Of a stretch of DNA of 64,000 bases, positions 62,679 through 64,000 are shown one piece after another. Each line of letters begins with the position of its first letter. Positions within the stretch are counted from its first letter, which is position 1. This DNA is from Anaerolineae bacterium (GTDB lineage: Bacteria > Chloroflexota > Anaerolineae > Anaerolineales > E44-bin32). The position numbers were made by a program, and so were the translations under genes. The notes under the pieces are model-generated. The model ran no database searches, was not told the DNA's origin, and was given only the letters and a program-made list of their open reading frames with translations. The stretch covers positions 1 through 64,000 of the forward strand of contig DUEZ01000069.1 in assembly GCA_011174825.1 (NCBI GenBank), read 5' to 3'.

Positions 62679-64000
62679 CTACGGCACCAAAGAGGATAAC
62701 CATGAATGGCTCGCCAACGCCAGCAAGGGGCCTGGCACGATGCCAAAGAGGATCGTTCCAATTCCGGTCATCCATACGGTGGCATTCAGCCAGCTCTCCG
62801 AGCGAGTCTCTGGCTCCCCCACTCGCATATACATAACCACGATTATACGCAAGTAATAATATGCAGAGATCAGAGATGTTATCACACCTATCAGCGCCAG
62901 CCAGATGAGATTAGCGTCGATAGCCGCTCTGAAGATGTAAAATTTTCCAATGAAGCCAACTGTTGGCGGCATACCAGTTAATGAAAGCATGAAGAGAGCC
63001 ATCGCAAGTGCAAAACTTGGTCGTCGGGTGCTTAAACCTGCATAATCTTCGATGGCCAAACCGGTTCCTTCAGCTTTTTCCATCGCCATGACCACACCCC
63101 AAGCACCAAGATTTGCAATGGCGTACCCCAAGAGGTAGAAAAGGGCTGCCCGTAGAGCTTCGGGTGCCATAGCAGGATCAGCTGCTGCTGGAAGAGCTAT
63201 CATAATATACCCAGCATGAGCGATACTTGAGTATGCGAGCATGCGTTTGATGTTCTTTTGAGCGATAGCAGCGATGTTCCCCCAGGCCATTGTGAGCGCG
63301 GCGATCCACATCGCTATCGGAGCCCAAGCGCTTGAAAGCTCAGGAAATGCGGCCAGGAATACGCGTAGTAGGGCAGCGAATCCCCCTGCCTTCGCCCCTA
63401 TCGACATAAACGCTGTCACCGACGAGGGTGCACCATGATAAACATCCGGGGTCCACATGTGAAATGGAACCACGGCTACTTTGAATCCTAATCCGACGAG
63501 GATCATCCCAGCCCCAATCAAGAGTAACATGGGGGCTTCTTCAATCGAGGAAAATGAAGCCATGATACCGTCTAAGGAAGTTGTCCCTGTCGCGCCATAG
63601 ACAAGCGCAATACCGTAGACCACAAAGCCGGAAGCGAAGGCACCTAACAGAAAGTACTTGATCGCCGCTTCTTCAGATTCCAATTGAGGACGTGCAAAGC
63701 CAGCCAAAACATAGAGCGGGATCGAGAGCAGCTCAAGTGCCAGGAAGACAATAACGAGATCACCTGCGGTTGCCATGAGCAGCATCCCACTTAATGTGAA
63801 GAGCAAAAGTGTGTAATATTCTCCACGCTCGATCTTCCGACGTTTTATGTAATCATAAGCCTGGGCAACGGCGATCAAACCAATGGCCAAGAAAAGCGTG
63901 ATGAGAAGCTGTGCAAAACCGTCAAGTACGATCATACCGTTGAAGGCCTGCTGGACTTCGCCTAATTGCAACAAATTGAATACAAGCGCCACCGAAATAC
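62679..64000 (-). CDS. nuoN: NADH-quinone oxidoreductase subunit N (C-terminal part)
   Basis: 440 or so visible codons; the gene enters from the right edge, since a full NuoN is about 480 residues and the visible start lacks the first helices. The proton-translocating core has LLFTLSGMLLMATAGDLVIV, LGLGFKVAVVPFHMWTPDVY (with the conserved Lys) and AYSSIAHAGYIMIALPAA. TM helices run along the whole length. It is the terminal subunit of complex I, and the rest of the operon presumably lies beyond 64000. Confidence 0.94.
   Translation of the reverse strand, partial: ISVALVFNLLQLGEVQQAFNGMIVLDGFAQLLITLFLAIGLIAVAQAYDYIKRRKIERGEYYTLLLFTLSGMLLMATAGDLVIVFLALELLSIPLYVLAGFARPQLESEEAAIKYFLLGAFASGFVVYGIALVYGATGTTSLDGIMASFSSIEEAPMLLLIGAGMILVGLGFKVAVVPFHMWTPDVYHGAPSSVTAFMSIGAKAGGFAALLRVFLAAFPELSSAWAPIAMWIAALTMAWGNIAAIAQKNIKRMLAYSSIAHAGYIMIALPAAADPAMAPEALRAALFYLLGYAIANLGAWGVVMAMEKAEGTGLAIEDYAGLSTRRPSFALAMALFMLSLTGMPPTVGFIGKFYIFRAAIDANLIWLALIGVITSLISAYYYLRIIVVMYMRVGEPETRSESWLNATVWMTGIGTILFGIVPGPLLALASHSWLSSLVP

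Overview
The window is about 64 kb of bacterial chromosome, probably from an anaerobic Chloroflexota (Anaerolineae-like) organism. This is inference from content: the order rpsB-tsf-pyrH-frr-uppS-cdsA, a short EF-Ts, repeated extracellular LysM/M23 and TPR proteins with Pro/Thr tails, oxygen-sensitive enzymes (glycyl radical enzyme, ferredoxin-type ATPases, reductive-dehalogenase-like protein), frequent GTG/TTG starts, and many intergenic palindromic repeats. No rRNA, tRNA, CRISPR array, IS transposase or prophage was recognised.

Layout. 0-6.8 kb (+): a metallocofactor-type cluster with two zinc-ribbon/Gly-Arg-rich small proteins, a DUF4213/DUF364 protein, two NifX-like proteins, two MinD-type ATPases carrying inserted 2[4Fe-4S] ferredoxin domains, a MIP18/DUF59 protein, a COG0731 radical SAM enzyme and a CooC-like ATPase. 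6.8-9.7 kb: a repeat-bearing spacer, then a small membrane protein and a methyltransferase. 9.7-25.3 kb (-): housekeeping block with two LysM/M23 proteins, rho, glpX, cdsA, uppS, frr, pyrH, tsf, rpsB (long acidic tail), a FlK-like thioesterase, acpS, an M16 protease pair and UDP-glucose dehydrogenase. 25.5-36.6 kb: Rrf2 regulator, a nitroreductase remnant, hutU and hutI, and between the last two a reverse-strand set (ferritin-like, methylmalonate/malonate semialdehyde dehydrogenase, class III aminotransferase, carbamate kinase, cyclic-2,3-diphosphoglycerate-synthetase-like GTPase). 36.9-40.3 kb: glycyl radical enzyme plus its activase. 40.8-47.8 kb: PspC, groESL with a perfect CIRCE operator, and three membrane-anchored TPR-type proteins. 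48.5-51.3 kb: membrane protein, RNase Z, FmdB-type zinc ribbon, methyltransferase. 51.4-57 kb: the least ordinary region, with a protein joining an isoprenoid-synthase-like domain to a terpene-cyclase-like toroid, a small leader-peptide-like protein, a membrane-anchored BTAD/HEAT regulator and two further small membrane proteins. 57.3-64 kb: a cytoplasmic-type reductive dehalogenase homologue, Mth938-like protein, acylphosphatase, hydrolase plus polysaccharide deacetylase, a flippase-like membrane protein, and the end of nuoN.

A short palindromic, MITE-like repeat with TACTGAAAAA-type ends recurs in intergenic DNA at 13.4, 25.4, 26.2, 49.1, 50.2 and 53.5 kb. At least two other widespread inverted-repeat families occur at 9.5, 40.4-40.7, 48.0-48.3 and 53.5 kb. 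The best candidates for undescribed biology are the isoprenoid/terpene fusion with its neighbouring small peptide and regulator, and the metallocofactor cluster at the left end.
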